Below the pieces are notes generated by a model. That model searched no databases, had not been told where the DNA came from, and saw nothing but the letters and a program-made list of their open reading frames with translations. The position numbers were made by a program, and so were the translations under genes. Shown here piece by piece: positions 12,643 through 24,222 of a stretch of DNA of 64,000 nt. Positions within the stretch are counted from its first letter, which is position 1; every line of letters begins with the position of its first letter. Where the stretch lies: positions 293,567 through 357,566 of the forward strand of contig KL197725.1 of assembly GCA_000697665.1 (NCBI GenBank), in the 5' to 3' direction. Origin of the DNA: Jaapia argillacea MUCL 33604. Lineage: Eukaryota; Basidiomycota; Agaricomycetes; Jaapiales; Jaapiaceae.

Positions 12643-13152
12643 TACATCGGATGATCAGCCTACGATGCGTTTCCTATCATCTTTCCTTTGTCATCGGTTT
12701 GTCGCCGTGTCGTCCTGTGGCTTTAGACAAATTTAATCACGAGTAACTTTCCCCATCCTGCCAGTGAGGTCAAGTTAGTAACAGCTATTTGTGAAATCGA
12801 ACTTGTGAAGATCTGCATATTGTGGTGGAAGTTTCAAACTTGAACGAAGAACGATAACACTTAGGTGACTCGAGAGAATCCGAAAATAATTCAAACATCA
12901 TGCAAGAGCGCAAATATGCTATGTAGTACATGAACTGGATTGTGCTGATCCAGCTGAGCGTCGGCTCGTGGACACCTCATAGCCATCGATATCCAACTAT
13001 CAGCGCCACAAAATCACCTTGTTATGCCGGCATATGTTAGTTATTTCATGCATTTCCCAACCCAAGGTCGACAACGAAGTATTCGACGTGCCATAGTGTG
13101 TTGAGCGCGTGAACACCCGTTGTATTAGAGGGATGCCGGAACGTAAACTGTT
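12643..13152. other. 3' flank of the DUF6697-like gene
   Basis: No gene seen. Stops are frequent in all frames and no motif is recognisable. It presumably holds the 3' UTR and spacer up to the right copy of the dispersed repeat. Confidence 0.4.
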
Positions 13153-14020
13153 CTAAGCCTGCAGGAATGTTAGATAGATGAACACATTAGCAACCGAAGA
13201 GTCCTGGACAAAAAAGGATCAACTCACTGGCTGAACGAAACTCGTGTTTCGTCCAGCGCAGGGACCGGTATGAGTAAATTACATCTTGCCTCTAAGACCA
13301 TGTTGACTCACCGCAAAGTTCAAGTCCAACCGTCGGCGCGCGCATAACCCCGGTAGCTTGGAGCCAACTCTGTCGTCTTCAGTCCTTTGGTTCTGTCATC
13401 CTTCATCACATCCACGCAGCAGGGAACAGAAGTGCCGAGGGTCTATGAATCAGGCAGAACCGCGGAGTGGCTTCGTCGCATAGACGGTGACAGATGTGAA
13501 CCAATATCAAGAACCATCTCCATCTCTTTCAAGACTCGTCCGTCTGTGCGGCCTTCATCATATCACCCCGCACCATACTCATCTGAGTATGGGGTCAACG
13601 AATCCGGTACACAGGGAGGGCCTCGTCGCATCGTCAGGACACGAAGATGGGAGTGAACCACCGCAAAACAGACCCGTGCCTGTCACAAGGTTGTCCGTCT
13701 GAGAGCATCCTTCATCACATTGCTCCCCCTACATACGGCCGGGTCAGTGGTACGCATGCGGGTCCGTTGTGAAACAGGAAGTCTCGAGATGGGCCTTGTT
13801 GCGACGACGACCGGAGTAGTCGTGCGCGGCGACAGGTGGGAGCTGTTCATCGAGGTGAAGAGTGAAGCAGGGGTGAGAGCTGCTCACGATTCTGGTCAGC
13901 CTTTTATACCTAACGGAGCACCTTTTCATGTGATTTTGCGGAGACAGTAACCCTGAGGCTGACATCTAGGATTCAGTCCTCAATACCGTCATAGCAGTCC
14001 ACATTCAAATCATGACGGGC
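13153..14020. repeat. Dispersed repeat, right copy (about 870 bp)
   Basis: Direct copy of 8171-9029. The hairpin is better preserved here: CTGAACGAAAC pairs with GTTTCGTCCAG (about 13231-13256) with one mismatch. The B-box-like site reads GTTCAAGTCC at 13318. Differences from the left copy are mostly single-base changes and short indels spread along the whole length, so neither copy is brand new. Confidence 0.7.
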
Positions 14021-14326
14021 AAGATGAGGTGGTGAGGGACAAGGTTGGCCGTTGAGCTCAAAGTCATTCAATTCGATGTGGCGAGTCACGTATGATGATT
14101 GAAGAATGGCAAGAGCAGTGCAGAGCGGCACAGGGGGTGGTCCAGTGTCGTTATTGAAGTCTTTGCGGTTCTCATTGATTCTCCTGATTTCTCGGGATTC
14201 GAGCACTGATCAGAACGCTTTCCTTAGAGTTGTATCTGAAAGACTCGGAGAGATACAGTAATGAAGGAACCAAGAAGTGTAAAGAAAGAGCACAGACCAC
14301 CCCGAAACTGAAACCAAGAAGGCCTC

Positions 14327-16312
14327 TTAGCGCTTCCTTAGCACATGTGGGTCCACCAACGGAGATACAATAAGAGCTTTCCACAGCTGCCTCCACGAAA
14401 TCGGGTTCCCCTAGGATTCAAACGTGAACCTCCCGGTTCGAACTCAGTATATGAACAAAACTCACCTCATCACGTTGCATCGAACAAAAGCTTCCGTCAG
14501 ATCCTCCATACACAAAATCTTCGACCTCAACCCAGCCTTTAAACATCACCTTCCTCCTATCATACCCGCCCACTCTCAACTTCCACCTCCCATCGCTATC
14601 TGCACCCTCCGCACGAGGCTTGCATTTAACACCAAGGCTTTCCAGGCTTTGGTGGATGAGAGGCATAAGAGCTGAGGGAGGAAGGGAGGCGTAGAAGCGG
14701 GTGAGGTTGGGAGTGTAGCGTTTGCCGGATTGGGTTTGTGACTGTACGGAAGATGGGTTTAATATTGTTGGGATGATTAGGATGAAAGAACGTACGAAAA
14801 GCATGAGGGTCTGGGTGAACTGAGTGTGAGCGGAGGCCATTAGTTGGTCACCATCTTCGTCTTGCATCCTGCCGAACAAACCAATCAGCCTCCTCAAACC
14901 AGAAGAAGAATTGGGGCGCGTACATGGCAGCATCTGGAGTTGCATAGTCGAGATCACCAGTTGCTCGTAACGATTGCGTGAGTTGTTCGGCTAATACTGT
15001 TGGTCCTCGGTGAGCTATTTGGCTCTGTCTGCTCGGATCTTCTCAGTGAGTGTATGCAGGATGATAGGTCGGGCGGTGGAACGTACCGTGTATACCATGG
15101 GTGTGCGATGATGTCGGATAATGTCATTCGTTCAGATGGGTCGACATTGAGTAGGCCAACCAGTAGACCTGTCAGAAGGATCAAGACCTATACCGGAAAT
15201 GATTCATGGAAACTAACTCAAAGCGCCTTGACCTAGTCGATTCCAAGGCTCCTCTTGGAATATCGTCTTGGATACATACCGACGGAATTCCGGACTATGC
15301 TTCGTCGGCTCATCCCATGGTGTGTCTGGCGAGCGACCACGATAAGATGTGAAGATCAAAGAAAGGAGAGGTCGAGAAAAGAACGTACTTCCTGCTAGAA
15401 GGGTGAAAAGAATCACCCCAACTCCCCAAATGTCGATGGGTTCTGCTCGATAAGGTGCATCAGAGTTCAACTTGATGGTCGTCAACGTCTTCAATGGGAT
15501 AGTAAGGAGTCAATTGAACTTACCTCCGGAGCAACATATGGAAGACTACCACATCTCTCGGTCAACAGACGAGTCTTGCCACTTTCCTTAAGCTTGAAGA
15601 CGGAGCTTAAACCAAAATCTGATATTTTGAGTGTACCCGCTGCGTCAAGGAGAAGGTTCTCCGGCTTTAGATCTCGATGGCATACTCCTTGGCGATGTAT
15701 GTAGTCCTGTCAAACTGTGTTGGATGGGGAAGGGTAAGACAAAAAGGAAGATATCCACCATCCCGGCAATGAGTTGATTGAAGTAGTAATGGGCGACTTC
15801 TTCGCCAACTCCAACATCAGGAGCTGTATCCTGAGGTGTTCAGTGGCAGAGATATCCATGAAATGAACAGGACATACCAATTTTGTCGAATAGATCCCCT
15901 CCAGCCGCAAACTCGAGAAGCATATAGATACCCGGAACATAGGATGTTTTACCGTTGTTCTCTACGACTACGGCATTGAGGAATTCGAGGACGTTTGTGT
16001 GCTTAAGAGCTGCATGGACTCGCATCTCTTTATCAAGCATCTTTCGACTGGCGTCGGTGGTCTCCTCGTTGAACAGAACGACCTTACAAGCTGCCACTCG
16101 ATGGTCTGCGATGTTCACGGCGCGAAAAACTCTGCAATATAGGAAACAATTAATTCGGACGATTGATAGTTACAACATCAACACGAACCTCGAGAAACCA
16201 CCTCCACCGATCTGTTCGATGAGCTCAAAACCTGAAATTGCTTGTCAGATGGTGCCACCAGTGCTGAATCCGACGGCGTACCTACAACTTTAGGATATCG
16301 CAGAGACTTCAT
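14327..16312 (-). CDS. chk1: Checkpoint serine/threonine kinase Chk1
   Basis: DNA-damage checkpoint effector kinase (established family role: phosphorylated by ATR/Rad3, blocks mitotic entry). The start codon at 16312 gives MKSLRYPKV, then [15 protein letters not shown] (glycine loop) and the ATP-binding Lys in AACKVV (about residue 41). [11 protein letters not shown] lies near residue 141, DFGLSS near 161, [10 protein letters not shown] is the activation segment, and [14 protein letters not shown] with HPW closes the kinase fold. The C-terminal regulatory region is diagnostic of Chk1: [22 protein letters not shown], then after an intron [14 protein letters not shown] and PHVLRKR-stop. About eight introns, all frames consistent. 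Two ACGCGT boxes lie upstream. Confidence 0.93.
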
Positions 16313-16401
16313 CTTCGTCGTTGCGAGCAAATGCGAAAAGTCGATGTTCAAGAAAGTTACAAATGAGAGTCACAGTGGAAAACGCCGCTCTTGATATTGG
16401 A

Positions 16402-16449
16402 ACGCGTCGCGTCGCGGTACACGTGTGCTGTGATGTCCGTTCGACGCGT
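16402..16449 (-). promoter_or_regulatory. Two MCB (MluI cell-cycle box) sites upstream of Chk1
   Basis: ACGCGT occurs at 16402-16407 and 16444-16449, about 90 and 132 bases upstream of the Chk1 start codon. In fungi this hexamer is the core binding site of the MBF/SBF G1-S transcription factor. That it works here is inference. The rest of the 400-bp gap (16313-16714) shows nothing else. Confidence 0.5.
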
Positions 16450-16714
16450 CGATTCTGGCCAGTGCAGTGGCTGAGGAAAATCATGGGTTCTATGGGTCTC
16501 TGAACACCAGGGCTAAGTATGCATAGAAAATTTACAGTGTGATGTTCCAATAAGGGGATGCGCTACCTATTCCCAGTCTCACAACGCTGGCTTAACCAGA
16601 AGTTCCATCTGGTCGAAATGGACCGGAAAGGACATGACCCAGTGATCGTAGACGTCAATCAGTCAACAGCCCCATCCCAAGGTCAAAGACCTGACATGCG
16701 ACGGCAGAAACTTA

Positions 16715-17388
16715 TCACCTCCTCGAGGTCGGATCAACAGCACCCAAGAGACTCGCGACAACGCCCGCACTCTCCTGCGTCCGCTTATGCCTCTCGTACA
16801 ACACCTGAATCGCCTTCTGAGCATCAGCCATCATCTTCTCCTCATCCGGAATACTCATTGACTGATCGGGCGTCAAAAGTGGAAGAGCACCGACCCCGCT
16901 TCGACACATTACTGTGATGAGATGTTGGAGGGTTTGTCTGAGGGAAGCGATGTCGGCTGTTGATTCCAAGTGAGGATTACAAGATAGAAAGGGAGAAATT
17001 TTGCGCACCCGAAGTCTGGGTGGGACTTGTGCCTGGATGATACGCGTTTTCTCTGAAGAGATGGATGACATGGTGTTAGTGGGTAATAATCCACATATCA
17101 TCAACATACTCACACTCCGTGGAGAGCGTTCGTGGCTAGGGCGTTCACCCGATTTACGAGCTCTTGAACTAGTTGGATATTCTGCTTGAAAAGTTCAGGG
17201 GAGTTCGGATCTGAACCTTGGAGGACAGAGTCTGAGCTGAGTGTTTGTGAGACGAAAGACTGATTGGGGAATCCAGACTGAGAATAGCTCATGGGCATCT
17301 GCATCCCCTGCATAGAGTACAGCGTACTTTGCGAGCTCGACGACGGCTGGAAGGAAGACTGCGATGAGGGAAGCATATTCGAGTTCAT
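16715..17388 (-). CDS. Small coiled-coil nuclear-type protein, possibly Mediator Med30-like
   Basis: Three exons. Exon 1 starts at 17388 with a Ser/Gln/Met-rich leader, then PELFKQNIQLVQELVNRVN, predicted helix. An intron after ALHGV joins ENAYHPGTSPTQTS, and a second intron joins ADIASLRQTLQHLITVM, GVGALPLL, EEKMMADAQKAIQVL and GVVASLLGAVD, stop at 16715. The order (a helix with LVQ-E-V, a Y-HPGT element, further helices) recalls Mediator subunit 30, but that link is weak. It could equally be an unnamed basidiomycete protein. The reading frame itself is well supported because both introns keep phase. Confidence 0.6.
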
Positions 17389-17516
17389 GGTGGTAGCAGA
17401 GAAGACGGAATGTCACGGTTGTCACAACACTTATCCACTATCAGTGAAATTAATTCGACGACATGGTGCTAGTGACAGTCATGGAAACAATATCCCTTCC
17501 ACTCGGACCTAAGCTT

Positions 17517-19990
17517 CTAGGAGTCACGAACAAGATCGACCCTAAGAGGTAAACCTTGACGTTCCACACCAGTTTCCCTCTCCCTAACAGACGGGGATAT
17601 GATTTGGGAAAGGTTCCAGACAATCTCATCCCCCGTCGCCGAGAAGCTGAATCTAGTCAGAAGAGTGGACAGGATAATCTCTGCGGGTTCATGTCAGCAG
17701 GTTTCGGAGGAAAGGACAAGGACAGCCATCTCACTCATTTCGATCTGCGCAAACTTGTACCCACTAGAAAAGCATCAGATCAAACCGAATCCTATCGAAA
17801 AACCGTGGACTCACATGCACGACCTCTCACCACCAAAGAAAGTTAGCCTACGAAGGTCAGCAAAGATGTTAAACACTAGACATCAGATGACGTGGTGGAG
17901 ACCTACGTTCCAGCATAGATGCCCGGTAGCCTTAAACCGTCTGTCATCTTGGCAGGTTCGGTTCCTGAAAGCCAACGCTCGGGCTTCCATTCTTTTGCAT
18001 CGTTTCCCCAAATGGCCTGCGACCGGTTAGCGGCAGCCATACCGACAAAGAGGGTTGTTCCAGAGGGGATGGTCACAGTCGACATCGGAGGGTGGTTCGG
18101 GTTTGAGCTTTCGATGGGACAAGAGACCGGTATCGCAATTGTTTTCGTCGCGCTGTGACGCAAATGAGATGCTCTCTCTCTATTGTGAGCGACAGCATAC
18201 GTACCTCCGCCGGACGAAGGGCACTGGTGGGTATCTAAACGTTAGGCGACTCCGTGAGCAAAGATTATCAAACGAATGAAAAAGACGTAGACAAACAATC
18301 GGAGAGTTTCCTTGATAACAGCTTCCAGCCAAGGCAAACCCGAAAGTCCATCCAAGTCCAAGTTTCCATCAGAATCCATCTTCTCAGTTGTAAGGGCCGA
18401 CTTGATCTCCTGCCGAACCATGTCTTGGATATCGGGTCGAATGGACAACATGTACAATATCCGCGACAAGGCAGACGAGGTTGTATCTTGGGCACCGAAA
18501 ATCATGACACTGGCTGCGTCTCAAGAAGGCGTACCGCAGGAGGAGAAATATCAAACTCACGTCATCTGACCAATGATTTCTTCTTCACTTAATTGCTCTC
18601 CGTGTGAAGCACTCATATTTGTTCGCACTGTTCAAGGTTGATTGAGCATCAGCGTCCAGGATCAGGTAAATCGAAAGAATAGGGCTCACTCAGAACGTTG
18701 AGCAGGTCTTTATCGGTCGTACCACAAGAACCATCGTCATCAACGAGCTGAGACTTCTCTTCCTTTTTCCGCCTAAGAATCTCCTTTGCGGCGTTGTACA
18801 TCACGTCCGACATGTTCTTAACCTTTTGAATGGTATCATTTGGTGTCAACTCGACCAACTTGCGACGGAACCAGGCAGGACCAAGACGAGCCAAAAAAGG
18901 AGCGAATTGGCGAAGGAGAGCGATCTTGAAGAGTGTTGGTCTACAAGCGTGTTAATCCATGTCGAGGACAAAATTCAAAACAATGAGTGAGACGTACATG
19001 AGCTCTCTGATTGCAGCGGTATAGGGATTACTTGAAGGTGTGTCCAACGGATCGAACGAATAGCCGAGGATGGTGCGACCGACGCTTTCCAAAGCAACTC
19101 GGGACATCCAAGAGGACATATCGATCGACTTTGCCTTGCTTTCAGAACCAAGACCTTGGTTTTCGGTTGATTGGGCTTCCTTCCCCAGAACATCGGCAAG
19201 CTGACCGGCTTGTGAGAACGAGACGAATGTGAGCATGTGGAATTGTTACCTTGTTCGCGATTTCATAGAATACTGGAACCAATTTCCGAAGATTGGTCAT
19301 AGAAAAGATTGGGTTGACAAGCCTCCTTTGTCGCTTGTGATGCGCCCCTGGATGTCAAGTTCAGAAAAAGTCCTGTCTAGTGTGGAGGATCGTTGCATAC
19401 CGGTTGTGGCGACGAGACCCTCTCCAAAGATAATCTTATTGGTCCTGCAGCCATCAGAATCCTCAGCTCCTTAGAATCGTAGATAAACCACAGTTGACTT
19501 ACTCAATGAATACTTGCGTCTCTTCGAACGCATCTTGGTCTTTCAATATGATGCTCTGCAACACTCGAGGGTCTGATATATACAGTTGCTCGTCCTATTG
19601 GAAGGTTGGTTGTTAAGTCAGTGATGGAAAGAGAAGGGCGAAGTGGGTACAGACGCCAAAGAAGCCATAAACTTTGACGACACCACCGTATCCCTCCACG
19701 ATGTCATGATGAAATTTGAGTCCTTTGGAATTGAACAGTTGACCGAGATTCCCTGGGTATTACGGAACGAAATCAACAACGGCAAAGTTGTGGTGAAGTG
19801 GTCATGATTAAATGGACGAACCTTTGAACCAAGATTGTGGCGGAGGACCTGGGATATTGCGGAGAGGTGAACGATGCGGATAAATGACCAGGTTATGGAA
19901 CACGTTCCAGAGAAGTTTGCATAGTAATGTGCCCAATATGAAGGCAGCGGAATAGATGGTAGCAACGGATACAGTCTGTATCGTGGCCAT
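17517..19990 (-). CDS. Cytochrome P450 monooxygenase (ER-anchored)
   Basis: Heme-thiolate monooxygenase; substrate unknown. The start at 19990 (an in-frame upstream ATG is at 20041) gives an N-terminal signal anchor (TIYSAAFILGTLLCKLLWNV) followed by the proline hinge RNIPGPPPQSW. Further motifs in order are GGVVKVYGFFG, GEGLVATTG with HKRQRRLVNPIF (C-helix), MSRVALESVGRTILGYSFD, an I-helix FGAQDTTSS, K-helix KETLRL (ExxR), YPPVPFVRR, WKPERW, and the heme loop FFGGERSCMG with the axial Cys. The C-terminus LSTLLTRFSFS ends at 17517. About eleven introns. All signature elements are present, so the gene looks functional. It resembles the large microsomal P450 families of Agaricomycetes; I do not assign a CYP number. 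Confidence 0.9.
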
Positions 19991-21769
19991 GATTGTTCGA
20001 AGAGATAGGAAAAGTAGAGGAAGAAAAGCTGGGGGAGTCAACGAAAGCGACTATCGGGCCGACCAAATCCACCTTTATAGGGGATTCGTATCAGCAGCAC
20101 AGCTAAGATCACGACGACTCAAGAATATCGGACTTCATGGATAGCCGTAGTTCACGTTCCGTAAGAAGACAGAACCTGGGGTAACGAGACGCTCGTGGAG
20201 AGCGACAAAATGGAGGAACGACTTGACAAATCCATGACAACAATAGTCATAGAGTGGTCTGCTGAAACGGAAACGTATGGCAGTGATGCTCAGAAGGATC
20301 ATAAAGCAGTGACAGAGCACGGAAAATCCGAGCACTACCGGTGCCTGAGTTCGAGGGTGGAAAAATATGAACGCTTGCGATCAGAGATAGACGCACACTT
20401 CGACGCCCAAGGGAATCGAGAATAAGATATAGACAGGAATATCTTCGCGGAGGATCATTGGACAATCATCGATCCTATGCAGGGGAATGCCTCCCGGGCT
20501 GCAATGAAACCGCCATCGTGGACAATCCCAATACAAGGATCTGCCAGCTGTGCAAACCGCAAAGGGACGTGAGTGTCATCGTATGTGAGTCGACAAAAGA
20601 ACGGTTCCGAGCAGACTAATGCAACCCCTCCCAGGATCCCACCGATGGCAATGTCTAAAATAGATCGCACCAATCGCCGCACCGGAAGGTACCCTCCGCG
20701 ATAAAGAAACAACCGTGAGGCGAAGTTCGAGCTCAGGCACGGATGGGCTTCGTCGGAGTCGATAAAACGACGATATTTTAATACGAACGAGCGTGATAGA
20801 GAGATGTCAAAAGTTCCAAGAATTGGCCAGGATTCGGAATGAGCAGGAACACAGGAATCGAACGAGTAGAGGAAGGTGCTCTCGAGCTCCCCAGCAGCAT
20901 CTCCGCCTGACTCGCTACACGGCCTCAATCATGACGGTCGGATTTTCGAACTCGCCTGCTGGGTTGTATGTGGAATCGGAGAGCAGATAAGACCGTGAAG
21001 AAGACGATTAGGACGAAGAAGTTCAACTAGTGATGCATTGATGGGGTGAGAAGCAAAGTCGTCGCGGGACTTGCCGTCATAACAGCCACAAGGCATCCTT
21101 GACGAATTTCAACGGAAATCCCAAGCGGTTCTTGACTCTCGCGTTCATCACAGCTCATCCTGTATAGCCCCAACATTTCCCCAGCCTACAACAAGCCATA
21201 CATCTACTATGTCTCGGGCCTCCAGGGCCTCAGAATTGCGAGCCCCGATGCTTTCTCAGAGAGGAACTATTGTCACCTGAGGATGGAACGCCTAGGCTCT
21301 GGACTTCCTGCAAGCCGGAGGAGCACAGTCACCGCTCCTGGTCATATTGGCTCTGTTAATGTAACGTGTTGCTGGCGCTCTGGAGCTCCAATGTTCTCAT
21401 TGACCCAGCGCTTGTCTCGTGCAAGACTCCAACCTTCACTGTCGAGATGATAGGCTCCAGCGCCACATCCAACTGCGGTAAACCTGGAGCTTACAATTGG
21501 GACTTCTAAGCTCACGGCCATGAGCAGTGTCAACTGACCTGAATTGCTCGCGAGACTGCTCTCTTGAGTACTCGCCACATCCTTCTGGACTCGAAATTGC
21601 GAATATTGCATCTGGAAATACTTTGAGCCATTCAATTGCCACCTCGTCATCCTCGACCTGCCTCTTGTTTTGGGACCAGCCCGTTCATGCGACCATTCTA
21701 AATAGTCCAGGAGCTCTAGATTGAAGTCAATGACGAACTATCACCGTGCTCGGCCTACCTCCGAAATGT
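19991..21769. other. Long spacer with no supported gene
   Basis: No motif, repeat or convincing spliced chain seen. A 157-codon open frame on the - strand (20455-20928) has one hydrophobic patch (LDIAIGGILGGVALVC) and no known domain. It may be chance. The first part presumably carries the P450 promoter. Confidence 0.35.
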
Positions 21770-21776
21770 TATATAT
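21770..21776 (+). promoter_or_regulatory. TATA-like element before the small protein gene
   Basis: TATATAT about 90 bases before the ATG at 21864, a reasonable spacing for a fungal core promoter. Sequence match only. Confidence 0.35.
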
Positions 21777-21863
21777 GGGGCTGCATCCCACCCCCCAACA
21801 ACCCAATCAAACCCACTCACAAATCGTTTCACCTCACACACTACCACCGTCCTCTACCTTCAA

Positions 21864-22281
21864 ATGACCGGCCAACCACCATCCGAAATAAAACCTCGTC
21901 GCGAGTCCTTCACCGCTGCTCGTCCTGGACATGCGACGTCCCACATAAACCCTCGCGCGACATCGCCGGAGGAGACGAATATCAACCTCTCTCATTCGAC
22001 GAATCCCGAGGCCATTGATTTCTCGGTACACGCTCAGAAGGTACATCGTGAACGAGAGATAATACATAGCGCGGATACCTTGCCCGCCTTTGTGGGCAGC
22101 GCGCATATTGCGCCCTTGGAGAAGAGGCACGAGCCTTGTAGGGCTGATAAGCAGGATGCCGATAAAGCCAAGTTGGCGGAGGGCCAGGGCTTTGGTGAGT
22201 TGATGTTCGTTTAACTTTGCTTGACGTTGACTGACGGTGGATGCTTGTGTAGTCGAGTCGGGCTCCCCCACGGACGATTGA
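21864..22281 (+). CDS. Short hydrophilic hypothetical protein (two exons)
   Basis: Start MTGQPPSEIKPRRESFTAAR. Exon 1 ends AEGQGF; a 58-nt intron (22195-22252, GTGAGT...TAG) joins VESGSPTDD-stop at 22281, giving about 119 residues. Charged and polar, no membrane segment and no recognised domain. HAQKVHREREII and a Lys/Asp-rich stretch suggest a soluble, partly helical protein. The clean splice, the in-frame short last exon and the upstream TATA element are the reasons for calling it. Function unknown. Confidence 0.6.
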
Positions 22282-23827
22282 AGTAACGAATAGTGCCTGC
22301 CAGGTTGGTGTCGAGTGGACGCGCCGTGGCTAGGCGAATGCAGTATAATGTGATTTGTACGAATTCAGCCCTCGGCGGTACCAAGCGTGTATCTTAGTTG
22401 TGTACATCCCCAAGTACTTTGCATCATATAGTGACATCGTCGTTGTTCAGTCCTGTACGTTCACATCCAGTAGGCGTCTCATAAAATCACGAGTTTTGTC
22501 CTCGTACTGTGGTGTGTGATTTTTCGGAGGCTGGAGCACAACTCGCTATTGGTTATGTGGAGTATGGCCAGATAGCCGTCACAGCGATCGTCGCGAGGTG
22601 AACGCGTTCGAAAGGGGATAAAACTTGAGATGCATATGGTACTAAAGGCACAGTGGTGAGGACATCAGACCAGCACCACTCGTGTAGGATCGGACTTTCG
22701 CTTGAGAGAAGGCAGAGGGATTTCCAACTGGTGGAAGGCAGCGAGAGAGAGCTAATATAGTCGATTCCGGAAGTCCAAGGTGGGCAGAGGTTCTGAGCTT
22801 CGTGAAAGGAATCGAGCATACGACTGGTTCATACGTGCGTACTTGGGTTTGATGCTTCGAAAAGACTGCCAGACAACAGCGCTGCAAGGTGCCGGCGTGA
22901 CAAATCCTCCACAATGATGAGTTCATCGGCGAAGATGAGTTGAGTTCCAAAGGGAGACAGATACATCAATCGCCCAAAAGGATGAGGGTGAGCCGAGAAG
23001 TTAGAATATCTGATATCGCAGGTTGCGGATACTTTGCGTGAGCACCTCAAGAAATGCTCTGGTCGTCGTACTCCACTGTGATATGGATGAGAAGATTACG
23101 GACATTCACGAAGGTCCTTGCCTCAGGAGAGGAAGTCTCCGAAAAGACCTGAAGTTTTCCACACCGAGGGGAGATGGGGTCAACCACGGATCATCGGGAA
23201 TTACGACACACCATCAGAGCTTGCAACCCGCCGTCAAGGAAACGGAAGATCAGAACAACGGGGGGCTCAGAAAGAACATATGATTGCTTCGAACGTGCGC
23301 TTTCAGAGATAATCCAAGCAGCACAGAAGGGGGCTGCAAGGGTCATTGCCCCCAATCGCCGTAAATGTCTCCACGATCGTCCGAACCGAAAATTTTCTGG
23401 AGTCCGTAAGCACCAACGGCAGAAAGGGGTATCGACCAACCACACCAGGACGAGGATGAACCGGAGGCTTGGATGATCTGGGGCCATGACTGGCGGGCAT
23501 GTCGTGAAATCGCTGCCATAAGTGGCTTCTATCCCCCCTTCGCTGCAGGGGAGGGGGAGACGTGGGCCGCCGTCAAGTCCAGTTTTACCTCATCAACCGC
23601 AAGTAGGCAAGTTCGAGGGGACAATACGCGAACGTGGTCGGTCGAGACACTGACACGAGGCAAACAGCATCCCCACAAGTTGCATGATGCATGATGCATG
23701 ATGGCAGGAGGCAGGGGAGAAGCAAGGAAAATCGCCAAATAATGGGGAAGAAATGCTGGGTCGGAATGAAGTACTTAAGTTTGACTTACAGTAAATAAAT
23801 AGATAAAATAAATGAAACAAAAGCTTA
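22282..23827. other. Spacer with no supported gene
   Basis: Several short open frames on the - strand (22553-23050) read like fragments (LIFADELIIVEDLSRRHLAA), but I could not splice them in a consistent phase. A short array of three GCATGAT units lies near 23685. The stretch before the tRNA is AT-rich. Confidence 0.35.
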
Positions 23828-23934
23828 TGGCCCACATGGGGGTCGAACCCAGGACCTTCGCGTAACGGTTGAGGGGTTGAATCCCCCTTAACAGCATATT
23901 AGCACGACGCTCTAACCAACTGAGCTAGCAGGCC
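23828..23934 (-). tRNA. tRNA-Ile (anticodon AAU) with a 33-nt intron
   Basis: Read on the - strand: acceptor GGCCTGC pairs with GTGGGCC plus discriminator A. The D arm is GCTC...GAGC, the anticodon loop is CTAATA|A with anticodon AAT, the anticodon stem is TCGTG/CGCGA, and the T loop is TTCGACC. A 33-nt intron follows position 37, the usual eukaryotic site, and the exons sum to 74 nt. The first pair of the T stem is C against U, a mismatch; the rest pairs well. GTTAG in the D loop provides the A box and GGTTCGA the B box. Confidence 0.9.
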
Positions 23935-24222
23935 ATATTCTCCTTATTAAAAGTTAAATATATATTTTAAATTAGTAATGTGACGTGACATTTCCGTGAC
24001 TCTGGTGTTCCCGTCATGATGTGACTCTCCTCGAGGCTTGCATCCTTCGCTTTGACTTTGATCACTCATTTTTCCACCAAAACCACTGACGCGGACAAAG
24101 AGCTATGTGCGCTTGAGTTGCTGAGGTCCCAAGGGCCCTCCCCTTCTCTCCCGATCAGTCCCAATCTTGGAACCGAAACACAGCTAGCATCCAACTTTTA
24201 GGCAATCCAACGCCTTACTACT

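Noticed and set aside
20455-20928. 157-codon open frame on the - strand
   Set aside because: No motif, no splice partner, no similarity to any family I know; length alone is weak evidence at this GC content.
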